Notes: generated by a model not told the origin, from the letters alone. A DNA stretch of 64,000 nt from Aquimarina sp. RZ0 (GCF_008370685.1 NZ_VTZU01000041.1:1-64000), one strand, 5' to 3'. Positions 1-10,108 are shown, counted from the first letter of the stretch. Made by a program: numbers and translations.

Positions 1-181
1 ATCGATAACTTTCTGAAAATAAAGAAGTTGTTCCTGTGCGTTTGTAACTATTCATCTCACCTGTGTTTAGTCAGTAAAATACTATAACTATTTGATTAAA
101 AATAAATTAATTTTAGAGGTAACCTAATGTATATTTATACAAGTTAACCAATTGCTTATTCCATAATTAAAAACTCTTAAA

Positions 182-2137
182 ATGAAAAAAACTATTATTG
201 TTTTGAGTATCTTCCTATGTTCAATTTTTGGGCTTCACGCTCAAATAAGTCAAGGAGGGAAGCCTTTATCCTGGACTGAAACTTTTTCAAAATCCACTAA
301 GATTCCCACAATAAAATTAGCCAATATTGATATTGAAAAACTACATAAAGAAGATGCTGAAGAAGTTTCGAAAGACGTTCCTCTAAGATTTGCATATGCT
401 CACGAAGTGAACTACAACCCTAACAATTCAGGTACCTGGTCTACAACCACTAATGGGGATCGTATTTGGATGCTGAACATTGAATCAAGTGGGGCAAAAT
501 CACTTAATTTCACTTTTTCTGACTTCTATCTTCCAGAAGGTGCTAAGTTGTTTGTTTACAATGAAAACAAAACAGATGTTAGAGGCGCTTTTACAAATAC
601 TAATAATAAAGAGTCCAGAGCATTTGGTATCGCCCCTATCCAGGGAGACAAAGTTACTATTGAATACTATCAGCCTGCATCTGTTAAAGAAAAACCAGCT
701 TTACAAATAGCAACAGTAGCGCATGATTACAAAGGTATATTTAATATTGCCAAAGGTTTTAATGACTCTGGTAGTTGTAATAATAATGTAGCCTGTAGCG
801 TAGGTGACGATTGGAGAGATCAAATAAAATCTGTCGCTCTAATTACCTTGGCTAATGGTACCAGATTTTGCACGGGAGCATTAATAAATAATACAGAAAA
901 TGATGGAACTCCTTATTTTCTGACTGCCAATCACTGTACAGGAAGCAGCACAGCGAACTGGGTATTTGTATTTAATTATCAATCTGCCAGTTGTAGCAAT
1001 GTGGATGGATCCTTAAGTCAATCTGTTTCGGGTTCTACATTACTAAAAAAAGGTGCAGCAACCGATTATTCATTGGTGCAACTTTCTGCAACACCTCCGG
1101 ACAGTTATAATGTTTATTATTCTGGATGGGATGCTACAGGAACTCAGCCTACAAATACTACGGGAATACATCATCCTGCTGGCGATATCAAAAAAATATC
1201 TTTTGATTATGAGGCGCCATCCATTTCTGGATATGGAGGAAGCAGCAATACACATTGGAGAATAAACGACTGGAATGATGGTACTACAGAACCGGGATCA
1301 TCGGGATCTCCGTTATATGATCAAAACAAAAGAATCATTGGTCAGCTACATGGTGGTTCTGCTGCTTGTGGAAATAATGGATATGATGCATATGGGCGAT
1401 TTGATTTATCATTTCCTAATCTAAGTCAGTGGTTAGCTCCTGGAAGTAGTTTAAAAAAAGTAGATGGTTATGATCCTTCTGGTGGAGGTACTCCTCCAAG
1501 TGATTGTGAAGATGTTACTTTAACGTTCAATTTTGATAATTATCCTGAAGAAACTAGCTGGGCCATCACCGATAGTTCTGGCAACACAGTTGAATCTGGA
1601 GGGACGTATGGCGGACAGGCTGATGGAAGCACACTTGCTATTGATCTTTGTTTGGAGGAAGGTTGTTATCAGTTAACAATCAGTGACTCCTATGGTGATG
1701 GTATGTGCTGTGGTTATGGATCTGGCTCGTATCTATTAGCAGATGATACTTCTGCGACTCTTGCTTCTGGAGCATCGTTTGGAGCTTCTGAAACAACCGA
1801 TTTTTGTATTGGAACCAGAAGTAACGAAAACGTCACGTTTGTACAGAGTACATCAAAAATCACTAAAGACAGACACTTAGAAAATATCATTTTATATCCT
1901 AATCCAGCCAATACTATTTTGTATATACAAAATTATAAAATAAAGAAAGCTTCTGATATCAAAGTAGCTATTATTGATATTACAGGACGTACTATAAAGA
2001 CAGAAAGTTATATCGGTACTTCAATAACTTCGAATACAGTCTCTATAGATATTAATGAGCTACCTAAGGGATCTTATTTTCTAAATATAACAGAAAACAA
2101 TACCTCGGTGGTTAAAAGGTTTACAGTATCAGAATAG
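182..2137 (+). CDS. Secreted lysyl-endopeptidase-like serine protease with T9SS sorting domain
   Basis: The 651-residue product begins with a clear signal peptide (residues 1-20, ending HAQ). A trypsin-fold domain resembling Achromobacter lysyl endopeptidase covers about residues 190-425. The catalytic triad can be read as His251 (TANHC), Asp295 (TDYSL) and Ser374 (GSSGSP). A cysteine-rich beta-sandwich region with GDGMCCGYGSG lies at about 480-545. The last 85 residues match the type IX secretion C-terminal domain: YPNPANT near the start, GRTIK in the middle and VKRFTVSE at the end. The enzyme is therefore expected to be exported by Sec, moved across the outer membrane by T9SS and released or anchored at the surface. 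It is a single gene; a terminator-like hairpin lies 300 bases downstream. The fold and export route are well supported; the Lys specificity is inferred from family resemblance only. Confidence 0.93.
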   Translation: MKKTIIVLSIFLCSIFGLHAQISQGGKPLSWTETFSKSTKIPTIKLANIDIEKLHKEDAEEVSKDVPLRFAYAHEVNYNPNNSGTWSTTTNGDRIWMLNIESSGAKSLNFTFSDFYLPEGAKLFVYNENKTDVRGAFTNTNNKESRAFGIAPIQGDKVTIEYYQPASVKEKPALQIATVAHDYKGIFNIAKGFNDSGSCNNNVACSVGDDWRDQIKSVALITLANGTRFCTGALINNTENDGTPYFLTANHCTGSSTANWVFVFNYQSASCSNVDGSLSQSVSGSTLLKKGAATDYSLVQLSATPPDSYNVYYSGWDATGTQPTNTTGIHHPAGDIKKISFDYEAPSISGYGGSSNTHWRINDWNDGTTEPGSSGSPLYDQNKRIIGQLHGGSAACGNNGYDAYGRFDLSFPNLSQWLAPGSSLKKVDGYDPSGGGTPPSDCEDVTLTFNFDNYPEETSWAITDSSGNTVESGGTYGGQADGSTLAIDLCLEEGCYQLTISDSYGDGMCCGYGSGSYLLADDTSATLASGASFGASETTDFCIGTRSNENVTFVQSTSKITKDRHLENIILYPNPANTILYIQNYKIKKASDIKVAIIDITGRTIKTESYIGTSITSNTVSIDINELPKGSYFLNITENNTSVVKRFTVSE

Positions 2138-2190
2138 TCAAGTTGACGATAATACCAGATATTCTTTGAATTAAATAACAAAAAAACAAC

Positions 2191-2358
2191 TAATACGATT
2201 TATAACTAAAAATTTCGCATATTCATCGTTTCTTTTTCCTTTCTACTTCGTTTAAAAAATAAACCGTAGCTATAGCTATGCTTGATTTTTTTGCCTTGCA
2301 TAAAGAAAAAATAATTCAATGAATTTATACGAATTTTTTAATCACAAATCGTATAAAA
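2191..2358. repeat. Short palindromic repeat family A, copy 1
   Basis: A 168-bp AT-rich block recurs almost unchanged at 16848-17016, with one extra A and one G-to-A change. Its ends are inverted copies of TACGATTT / AAATCGTA and it contains the inner palindrome TAGCTATAGCTA. It has no coding capacity, so it looks like a MITE or a REP-like structured repeat. Confidence 0.85.
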
Positions 2359-2437
2359 CCAAAGTAAGCAATTGGTTATCATTAATACAATTAGAACAAC
2401 ATGACGTAATAGATCACACTTGTTCTCAGAAACAGTA

Positions 2438-2476
2438 GGGGTTGATGCAATAAATTATCGCATCAACCCTTTTTAT
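2438..2476 (+). terminator. Rho-independent terminator
   Basis: Inverted arms GGGTTGATGC / GCATCAACCC with a 12-nt loop are followed by a T tract on the plus strand. It ends the intergenic gap between the protease and the convergent tolC-like gene. Confidence 0.7.
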
Positions 2477-2535
2477 ATCTATAAATCTTGATTTTAAAGC
2501 AGACTTGTGTACTGAAATAGTTTACCCTTTTTCAA

Positions 2536-3939
2536 TCATAAATTCTCTGGATTTGTTGCCAGACTATTAAAGAGTTTTGCTTTTGTCATAAAATACTTAT
2601 TCTGCACCTCAATACTTTTTAATTGTGCATCAATCAATTTATTTTCTCTGGAATTGATTAGAAACAATGAACTTTCTCCTAAACTAAACTTACGCTCCTC
2701 TGCTTGTAACAAAGTAGTATAGTCTGTCACAATAGATGCAATAAGCTCATTTTGAGTTTTAAAAGAATTTAATTCTGTATAAATAGCTGTTACTTTGTTT
2801 TGGATTTGCAATTGCACACTTTGCAATTCGTACTGCGTATCCTGTATTTTATAGGTTGCAAGTTTTACATCACCTCTTTCCTTCCTCAGAAATAATGGAA
2901 ATGAAAACGAGATACCTCCTTTATATTCTTCTGTATTAAAAGATCTGGCGATTTCTGGCGATCCGGTTATAAAATTATACTCTAAGTTGATTTTTGGAAG
3001 TAGCTTATTGGCTTTTAATCGACGATCCACTTCTAATCCATCAATTTTATAGCCCAAAGATCTTACTTTGGGATGATCCTCTATGGCAACGCTAGATAAT
3101 AGGTTATCATCCAGCTGTAGTGTATCATCTATCAGCACATCAACATTATCATCAGGTATCACATTGGGTTGTAATTCTACTGGAATGGTGTTACCAATCC
3201 ATAAAAAATTAGAAAGCTCCAGTGCAGACTTCATCAGTTTCACTTTTGCCTGCTCTAAACCGAGTTGGCGATTCTGCACAGTTATTCTTGCCTCAACAGT
3301 ATCTATTGTTGCCTTATCTCCAGCCAAAGCACTTTTTTTAATCCCTTCGAATCTAATTTTGGCATTCTTCAGAAAATCACTGTAGATCTCTTTCTCATTA
3401 TATGCTTTTAGCCAATCAAAGTATGCTAATGATGCATCGTACAAAATAGTATTTACCAGAATATCTCGATCTGCTTTGGTTTGCTCTTTGAAAAACCTGG
3501 CTTTTTTGAGCGTCGCCATTCGATCATTTATCAATAATCCTTGTGCAATAGGCACGGAAATACCGGCACTAAAAAGCCCTTGATCAGGTACATTTCTCTC
3601 TGCATTCAGAAATTCTCCATCATTCTGTTCAAAATTAGCTTTTAGTTCTACACCATACCAGGTAGGTATTTTGAAGGTAGCATCCAACAAATCATAATAT
3701 TCGATCCCCTTAAACTGCTTTCGATCATAATCCACTTCAATTTTAGGATCGAAACCTCCTCTGGATTTCATAAGATTTGCTTCTCCTTTGCTAATCGTAA
3801 GTTCAGCTTGTTTTGTGATTGGGTGATGTTTTTTTACATATCCCAGATATTCTTTAAAATTAAGAATAACCTCATCATTTACCTGAGCATATGTTATCGA
3901 AGTTAGCAATAAAAAACTATACAACAAATACTTGTTCAT
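2536..3939 (-). CDS. TolC-family outer-membrane efflux protein
   Basis: This 467-residue protein has a signal peptide (residues 1-18, ending TYAQ). It has the two-fold repeated helical layout of TolC proteins, with long alpha-helical stretches at about 190-250 and 370-450 and beta-strand segments of the outer-membrane barrel between them. It is expected to be the trimeric outer-membrane channel of a tripartite exporter. The start codon overlaps the end of the upstream HlyD-like gene by 4 bases, and an ABC transporter and TetR regulator precede it, so it is the last gene of a four-gene minus-strand operon. The substrate cannot be told from sequence. Confidence 0.9.
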   Translation of the reverse strand: MNKYLLYSFLLLTSITYAQVNDEVILNFKEYLGYVKKHHPITKQAELTISKGEANLMKSRGGFDPKIEVDYDRKQFKGIEYYDLLDATFKIPTWYGVELKANFEQNDGEFLNAERNVPDQGLFSAGISVPIAQGLLINDRMATLKKARFFKEQTKADRDILVNTILYDASLAYFDWLKAYNEKEIYSDFLKNAKIRFEGIKKSALAGDKATIDTVEARITVQNRQLGLEQAKVKLMKSALELSNFLWIGNTIPVELQPNVIPDDNVDVLIDDTLQLDDNLLSSVAIEDHPKVRSLGYKIDGLEVDRRLKANKLLPKINLEYNFITGSPEIARSFNTEEYKGGISFSFPLFLRKERGDVKLATYKIQDTQYELQSVQLQIQNKVTAIYTELNSFKTQNELIASIVTDYTTLLQAEERKFSLGESSLFLINSRENKLIDAQLKSIEVQNKYFMTKAKLFNSLATNPENL

Positions 3940-5300
3940 GGGCTACTTTTTTTAGTGCTGGCTATTTTACTTTTACTTTCAGGTTGATAATAATTAGGAG
4001 GGAAACCATTTAACTGTCTCCACATTTCGAACCAAATAGGTACATCCTCTAATAGTGCCATTGTATTTGCTCCTGACCCTACTCTAACCCCTTCTGGCCA
4101 GGCATGGTCGTTTTTATCCGGTGAGATTAAGATTCTATATTTACCATTATCACTAATAAATGTTTCTACTGCAACAATTTCTCCCCCATAAGTACCGTAA
4201 GACACATTGGGCCATCCGCTAAAAATGATTGCAGGCCATCCATCAAACTGTACTCTAACTTTTTCTCCTAAATGCACTAAAGGAAGATCTATAGGTCGCA
4301 CATACATTTCTACAGCCAGATCATAGTGAGATGGCATAATATTTACCAGCTTGTCTCCTTCTTTAAAAGTTTCTCCTATCCCGGACTGTATTGCCTTATT
4401 GATATATCCATCTTGTGGAGCTTTAATAAAATACAGATCATTACGAATCTCATAATTAGTATATTGATTTTCTAATTTTGTTACTTGCGCTTCTGTATCA
4501 AACTGTCCTGACTGAGCGGTAAATTTATTACTTTGGGCTTTAGAAATTTTTTCAGAATATGTAGCTTCAACCCTATTAATCTCTATCTGGGCGTTGAGCA
4601 CTTCATTTTTACTTGCTAATAGTTTATTTTCTTGAGAAATAAGTTTTGCCTGAGTTTCCTGTAGTTTTAATTTCTTTTCTTCTACATCGGTTACTGCTTT
4701 TAATCCTTCTGACTCTAATTGTACAACCCGATCATATTGGCGTTGTGCGATACTTATATTGGTATTTGCAGCCTGTAGGTCTATACTATCACTTTTTACC
4801 TTTAATCTGGATTGTAATAATTTATTTTTAGCTTGTTTTAGTTTCAGAACACGCTCATTGCGCAAGGCTTGCACCTGGCTTTCTAATGCCTTGACTTTTC
4901 CCTGATACGAGGTGACAGACATTTCTTTTGCTTTGATTTGCTTTCCAGTTCTCTCTACAAGATTCGGGTCAAAATAATCATTTTTTATTTCAGATATACG
5001 AAGTATGGTATCGCCTTTCTTTACGAGATCTCCTTCTTGTACATGCCACTCCTCTATTCTTCCCGGGATCGGTGATTGAATTGTTTGAGGTCTTTGATTG
5101 GGTTTTAAGGTAGTTACAAAACCATTTCCTGATATGTTTTGTGTCCACGGAAAGAAAAGCACTATAATCACAATGATTGTAAACCCTAATAAAAAACGAT
5201 TAAAATGCTTAAAATGCCTCTTATGAAAGACCTTCTGAAACGCTTTATAATGAGAAATATCAATTGTCTTATTTAATTTATTATTAGAAATATTTAGCAT
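3936..5300 (-). CDS. HlyD-family membrane fusion protein
   Basis: This 454-residue periplasmic adaptor has a cytoplasmic N-terminus, one membrane segment at about 38-54 (LGFTIIVIIVLFF) and a biotinyl/lipoyl-like half domain with QSPIPGRIEEWHVQEGD. A long coiled-coil hairpin rich in Lys, Gln and Glu covers about 120-275. The second half of the lipoyl domain (IKAPQDGYINK) and a C-terminal beta-barrel region follow. It bridges the inner-membrane ABC exporter and the TolC channel encoded on either side. The start lies 5 bases after the ABC gene and the end overlaps tolC by 4 bases, which indicates tight co-translation. The architecture matches type I secretion or tripartite export adaptors. Confidence 0.92.
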   Translation of the reverse strand: MLNISNNKLNKTIDISHYKAFQKVFHKRHFKHFNRFLLGFTIIVIIVLFFPWTQNISGNGFVTTLKPNQRPQTIQSPIPGRIEEWHVQEGDLVKKGDTILRISEIKNDYFDPNLVERTGKQIKAKEMSVTSYQGKVKALESQVQALRNERVLKLKQAKNKLLQSRLKVKSDSIDLQAANTNISIAQRQYDRVVQLESEGLKAVTDVEEKKLKLQETQAKLISQENKLLASKNEVLNAQIEINRVEATYSEKISKAQSNKFTAQSGQFDTEAQVTKLENQYTNYEIRNDLYFIKAPQDGYINKAIQSGIGETFKEGDKLVNIMPSHYDLAVEMYVRPIDLPLVHLGEKVRVQFDGWPAIIFSGWPNVSYGTYGGEIVAVETFISDNGKYRILISPDKNDHAWPEGVRVGSGANTMALLEDVPIWFEMWRQLNGFPPNYYQPESKSKIASTKKSSP

Positions 5301-5305
5301 CTCTC

Positions 5306-6979
5306 TTACTTTTTCTGTTCTTTAATTATCTTCCCTTCTTCTATGGTAATGACTCGCCCACATCTTTTTACCCATTCTGCATTTTGACTTACGACAACAA
5401 GTGCCCATGGGTTTGATGGTTCTACAAGAAAATCCATAATCTGTCTGGCTTCTGTTTCTCCGAATTGATCCAACGGATCTTTAAGAATCAGTAGTTTTGG
5501 TTTTCTTACAATACTTCGTGCCAATACTATCTTCTTTGCAATCGTATATGGTATTTGCTTCCCCTCTGGATACAATACTGTTTGTACTCCTTTATGTTGT
5601 TCTTTTACAAACTGCATCAACCCTACTTTTTCTATAGCCCAATACAAATCATCTCTGGAAACTTCAGGATCTCCAAAAGTGATATTGTTTAGTATGGTTC
5701 CCTCAAAAGGAGATTCTTCTGTTAATGATTGTCCGAGATACGACCGATAATAATTAAGATGTACTCCCTTTAATGCAACATTATTCACATAGATACTTCC
5801 TTTATCCGGCTCTACAAGAGCTGCTATCAAACGTAGGAGTGTAGATTTTCCTGATCCGCTTGATCCCTGCATCAAAATTGTACAGTTTTCTGTAATCGTA
5901 AGGTTGATATTCTTTAAAATATTCTTATTAGAACCAGGAACATTATAAGATACCTGATCAAGCTCTATAGTAAAACTCTGATTTTCTGTAAAAGGTTTTT
6001 CTCCTTTCTGAGGTTCTAATTCTTTATCCACAACCTGCCCTAATTTTTCGAGAGATGTGAGCACATCGTAAAGAGATTCTAAACCTACAATTAGTTTTTC
6101 TACAGATCCGATAACCAAAAGAATGATAATTTCTGCTGCTACAAATTGACCTATATTCATTTGTTGATTAAGCACCAGGATTCCTCCTATCAGCAAAAGA
6201 CCAGCGGTCACCAATACTTTGAAACCAATCATTTGTATAAATTGTATGATCAGAATCCTGAAATGGCTCTCACGCGCTACCAGATAATCATTAACTAATG
6301 TATCATTTTTATCCAGTGCATGGCTGGTACTACCCGAAAGTTTAAAACTTATAATAGAACGAGCGACTTCTTGTATCCAATGTGCTACCTTATATTTATT
6401 TTTAGATTCTTTAAGACTGGTTTCAAGCCCTTTCACCGCAGTATATTTAAAAACAATATAGATTAGAAGTAATAACAAAAAACCATAAATAATAAAAAAA
6501 GGATGATAAAAAGATAAAAGCATCAATCCAAAAATAATCTGTAATAATGCTGCAGGAAAATCTACCAGTATTTTTGCTAATCCTTTTTGAATCGTTAGCG
6601 TATCAAAAAATCGATTTGCAAGTTCTGGAGGATAAAAATTCTGTAACTCACTCATTTTTATTTTAGGAAAACGGTATGAGAATTCAAAAGATGCCCTTGT
6701 AAATATTTTTTGTTGTACATTTTCTATAATCCTAATTTGCATTAGTTGTAACAATCCAACAAAAACAACACCTAATGTTACTAAAACTACTAATATAATC
6801 CAGGAAGTACTGATCTGAGCGCCTTGCAACAAATTAATTATTGCCTGAATTCCCAGAGGTAATGAAAGATTCACCAATCCGGCAAAAATAGCATAGTAAA
6901 ATGTTTGAAAAATATCTCTCTTATCTAGTTCTAATAAACTAATAAGTCGCTGCCAGGCAGTCAATATACTTTTTGCCAT
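5306..6979 (-). CDS. ABC exporter (TMD-NBD) with degenerate ATPase motifs
   Basis: The 557-residue protein has an N-terminal six-helix ABC exporter transmembrane domain (about 20-310) and a nucleotide-binding domain (about 335-557). Walker A is intact (GSSGSGKST, near residue 371). The position of the LSGGQ signature reads IPYTI, the Walker B end normally DE reads KD (LLILKDPLD), and the H-loop His is replaced (VVSQN). ATP could bind, but canonical hydrolysis is doubtful. The neighbours are an HlyD adaptor and TolC channel downstream and a TetR regulator whose stop overlaps this start by one base. It is likely the inner-membrane part of a tripartite exporter. The degeneracy is seen directly; its functional effect is inferred. 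Confidence 0.88.
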   Translation of the reverse strand: MAKSILTAWQRLISLLELDKRDIFQTFYYAIFAGLVNLSLPLGIQAIINLLQGAQISTSWIILVVLVTLGVVFVGLLQLMQIRIIENVQQKIFTRASFEFSYRFPKIKMSELQNFYPPELANRFFDTLTIQKGLAKILVDFPAALLQIIFGLMLLSFYHPFFIIYGFLLLLLIYIVFKYTAVKGLETSLKESKNKYKVAHWIQEVARSIISFKLSGSTSHALDKNDTLVNDYLVARESHFRILIIQFIQMIGFKVLVTAGLLLIGGILVLNQQMNIGQFVAAEIIILLVIGSVEKLIVGLESLYDVLTSLEKLGQVVDKELEPQKGEKPFTENQSFTIELDQVSYNVPGSNKNILKNINLTITENCTILMQGSSGSGKSTLLRLIAALVEPDKGSIYVNNVALKGVHLNYYRSYLGQSLTEESPFEGTILNNITFGDPEVSRDDLYWAIEKVGLMQFVKEQHKGVQTVLYPEGKQIPYTIAKKIVLARSIVRKPKLLILKDPLDQFGETEARQIMDFLVEPSNPWALVVVSQNAEWVKRCGRVITIEEGKIIKEQKK

Positions 6980-7659
6980 TAGTTATTATTATTTATAGAA
7001 TTAAATACCAAATCAACAAAATAGGCAGTTGGTGAAGAATCCTTATCACAATCTGTTAAAGAGGAAAAATGATCCTTAAGAAAATATTGGTGCAGCGCTC
7101 CTTCCATAACCGTGCTTGATAGACTCGAAGGGTATTTATACCCAGGGTTTACATTAATAATCATATCTTTTATTCTGGTTACTAACCTTTTGTATATTAA
7201 AAAATAACCTTCCTTATTTTCTTTATCCACCTCTTTTGTTAAGTATGACTTAGAATATTCATTAATGACAATCTTATGTAATAATACCTCATTAATATGT
7301 GAGAATGAAGAATCTTCTTTGACGGTCTGTGTTATAATTTCAATAGTTTTTTTAAGTTTTTCTGTAGGGTTAGATATACTATTTGTCATAAATACCAACT
7401 GATATTCTAACCAGCCCCAATACCAGGAAGCAAGGTATAGAAGTAATTTATGTTTGTTTTCAAAATATCGATAAATAGAACTTTCGTTAGAACCAATCTG
7501 TTCTCCCAATTTTTTAAAGGTAAACCCTTCAAACCCTATATCATTAATTAGGAGGATACTATACTCTACAATTTTTTTACCTAATGTAGAAGACTCTGGA
7601 TCTTTAAGATATATTTTATCATTAATAACAACTTTTAAATCTCTCAGTAAATATTCCAT
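6979..7659 (-). CDS. TetR-family transcriptional regulator
   Basis: This 226-residue protein has an N-terminal TetR HTH at about 25-75. The recognition region GSNESSIYRYFENKHKLL is typical of the family. The C-terminal ligand domain is helical and not classifiable. The stop overlaps the first base of the ABC exporter gene, so the regulator is the first gene of the export operon and very likely controls it, including itself. The 500-bp region upstream carries repeat B and no other gene. The inducing ligand is unknown. Confidence 0.85.
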   Translation of the reverse strand: MEYLLRDLKVVINDKIYLKDPESSTLGKKIVEYSILLINDIGFEGFTFKKLGEQIGSNESSIYRYFENKHKLLLYLASWYWGWLEYQLVFMTNSISNPTEKLKKTIEIITQTVKEDSSFSHINEVLLHKIVINEYSKSYLTKEVDKENKEGYFLIYKRLVTRIKDMIINVNPGYKYPSSLSSTVMEGALHQYFLKDHFSSLTDCDKDSSPTAYFVDLVFNSINNNN

Positions 7660-7881
7660 TTCTCAAAATTTTAATGCACCTCAATAATATGAACTAACCG
7701 GATAAAGATGGTTTTAATTATTAAAGTTTATCTAACCACTTAATATATATGATCACAAATATAATAGTAATACTATCATACGTAGATATGTTAACTATTA
7801 TTTAACGATAATTTATACTTTGTCGTTAAACCATAAAATAATTTTATGTTTTGCATATAATAAATTAATATCTAGCTAAAA

Positions 7882-8040
7882 AACTCATCTTGAGTAACGG
7901 TTTTCAATCGCAAAGTTTGGCTTTTGTACTATAATGAAGTAGCTTTTTTCAGCGTAGCCATAGCTACAGTTAAAAAAACCAACAAAATTAGCATGCAAAA
8001 TGTAAATTTTATAGGTCAAAGCTTTACTCAAGATGAGTTC
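7882..8040. repeat. Short palindromic repeat family B, copy 1
   Basis: This 159-bp element is bounded by the near-palindromic terminal motif ACTCATCTTGAGT and its inverse. A second copy lies in opposite orientation at 16422-16569, and a solo terminal motif at 17147-17163. It contains no plausible gene and looks like a MITE. It occupies most of the 530-bp gap between the TetR gene and the next gene. Confidence 0.85.
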
Positions 8041-8188
8041 ATTTATTAAAGTCGTACGTAGTTATGGTAAAAAGTCGTACTTTTTTTCTGTATTAATGCG
8101 TTCGACTTTTTTTAATCGGTCGCATACACGTAATTACTTTCTCAGATTTGTAAAAGAATAAATTTTCAATAATTTAAAACTTGATACA

Positions 8189-9244
8189 ATGAGAAATGAC
8201 TTTACCCTTTTTACAATGCTTCTAATAGTAATTACAACTTCTTTTAGTCAAAATATAGTAGGCATTGATTCTATAGTAAGAAGTCACTATAATAAAAATA
8301 CTGATGTAGCAATTAGTGTGGGTTTAATGTATAATGAAGATCAACATTTTTTATCATATGGAACTGTAAGCAGAGAAGAAACTACTAAAGTGGACGAGTA
8401 TTCGATATTTGAAATTGCTTCTATAACTAAAATAATGACTTCTAATTTAATTGTTCAGGCAGTTTTAGAAAATAAAATAAAACTAACCGATTTTATAGAT
8501 AGCTACCTGCCAAAAGAATTTATACTCAAAAAAGAAATTCAGCACAGGATCAAAATATCAGATTTGGCATCACACCAATCAGGTTTACCCGATTTGGATT
8601 TTAGAAAACTAATTCAATCAAATGCGCAGCAACCTACAGCTGATATAGATTTAAAGGTATTAACTACAATGATCAATAATTGTATAGAACTTATTGATTA
8701 TGGTAAATATCGATATTCTACGATAGGTTATATCTTGTTAGGTCAGATTTTGGAGACTGTATATGGAGAAAATTATGATGATATTATTAGAAAAAAGATA
8801 TTGTCACCCTTAAAAATGAATCATACATTAACAAAAAAAATAGATGTAGAAAATAAAGTTACTGGTTATAACCCCGAAGGAGGTGAACAGCAATTTTTTG
8901 AATGGAATATAGCAGCCCCCGCAGGATTGATAAAATCTAATACACATGATATGCTAAAATTTATAGATGCTATACTGAGTAAAAAGAATGTGGTGTCAAC
9001 AGCAGCTTTGGAGACTGAAAAAGTCTTTTACAATGATGCTAATAGAGAAATGGGGCTAGGGACGAATATTATAAAAGATGAAAAAAATACAATTTATCTA
9101 AAAACAGGTGATTCTATGGGGCAGTCCTCTATTTTAGCATATAACAGAGATAAAAAGTGGGGGATCGTTATTTTTATTAACCAAAGAAATCATAAGTTGA
9201 GAGGAGCTTTGCTTAATGATATTTATGAAACGATATTGAAATAA
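8189..9244 (+). CDS. Serine beta-lactamase-fold hydrolase (class C / PBP-like)
   Basis: The product has 351 residues with a signal peptide (about 1-20, ending FSQ). The three active-site motifs of the serine beta-lactamase / DD-peptidase superfamily are visible: SITK at residues 78-81, YST at 176-178 and KTG at 305-307. The length fits esterase / D-aminopeptidase-like members as well as class C beta-lactamases, so the substrate cannot be assigned. It is probably periplasmic. It stands alone, and the downstream gene is convergent. Confidence 0.88.
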   Translation: MRNDFTLFTMLLIVITTSFSQNIVGIDSIVRSHYNKNTDVAISVGLMYNEDQHFLSYGTVSREETTKVDEYSIFEIASITKIMTSNLIVQAVLENKIKLTDFIDSYLPKEFILKKEIQHRIKISDLASHQSGLPDLDFRKLIQSNAQQPTADIDLKVLTTMINNCIELIDYGKYRYSTIGYILLGQILETVYGENYDDIIRKKILSPLKMNHTLTKKIDVENKVTGYNPEGGEQQFFEWNIAAPAGLIKSNTHDMLKFIDAILSKKNVVSTAALETEKVFYNDANREMGLGTNIIKDEKNTIYLKTGDSMGQSSILAYNRDKKWGIVIFINQRNHKLRGALLNDIYETILK

Positions 9245-9343
9245 TGAGTGGTGAAATTTTGTAAATAAAGGTGTTGTTGTAGAAACTTGAGAGATTAATT
9301 GAAAATGATGTGGTGATACAATTTATAGTAATGACAAAATAGT

Positions 9344-10108
9344 TTACAATCCTTTCAGTTGTGCATTACGAACTTTCTTAAATAAATTTGAAGAATACAC
9401 AAAATCTGTTACGGCTTCATTATCTGTTTTGAATATTTGAGATTTATCACCTTCCCACTCTAAGTGACCATAGCGTAGAAAGATAATTTTTTCACCAATT
9501 TCCATGACAGAATTCATGTCGTGTGTATTGATTATTGTTGTGATGTCATACTCTTCGGTAATTTCTTTAATCAGGTTATCAATTACGATAGCCGTTCTCG
9601 GGTCTAATCCAGAGTTAGGTTCATCACAGAACAGATATTTTGGGCGGGTAACTATAGCTCTGGCGATAGCAACCCGTTTTTGCATACCACCACTAATTTC
9701 TGAAGGCAATTTATTATTAGCATTTTCCAGATTTACACGGGCTAATACCTCATTTACACGAGAACGCATTGCTTCTTTTTTTTGCTTGGTGAACATCATT
9801 AATGGAAACATTACGTTTTCTTCTACAGTCATAGAATCAAAAAGAGCACTCCCCTGAAATACCATTCCCATCTGTTCTCTTAGGTTTCTTTGATCTTCTA
9901 AGCTGAGTTCAGAGTAGGTAGCACCATCATAACAGATGGTACCTTCTTCTGGAGTAAAAAGGCCTAACATGCATTTTAGAAAAACAGTTTTCCCACTACC
10001 ACTGGTTCCAATAATTAGATTTGTCTTTCCCCGCTCAAAAGTGGTTGTGATTCCTTTGAGAATTTCTTCACCATTAAAACTTTTATGAATATCTTTTACT
10101 TCTATCAT
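9344..10108 (-). CDS. mlaF: MlaF-like ABC ATPase (lipid asymmetry transport)
   Basis: This 254-residue single-domain ABC ATPase has intact Walker A (GTSGSGKT), signature (ISGGMQKR) and Walker B (LFCDEPNSGLD). The gene overlaps the end of the MlaE-like permease gene by one base and follows it on the same strand. Together they form the inner-membrane core of an Mla-type phospholipid transporter. The MlaD-type MCE protein is not adjacent; in Bacteroidetes it is often encoded elsewhere. Confidence 0.93.
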   Translation of the reverse strand: MIEVKDIHKSFNGEEILKGITTTFERGKTNLIIGTSGSGKTVFLKCMLGLFTPEEGTICYDGATYSELSLEDQRNLREQMGMVFQGSALFDSMTVEENVMFPLMMFTKQKKEAMRSRVNEVLARVNLENANNKLPSEISGGMQKRVAIARAIVTRPKYLFCDEPNSGLDPRTAIVIDNLIKEITEEYDITTIINTHDMNSVMEIGEKIIFLRYGHLEWEGDKSQIFKTDNEAVTDFVYSSNLFKKVRNAQLKGL

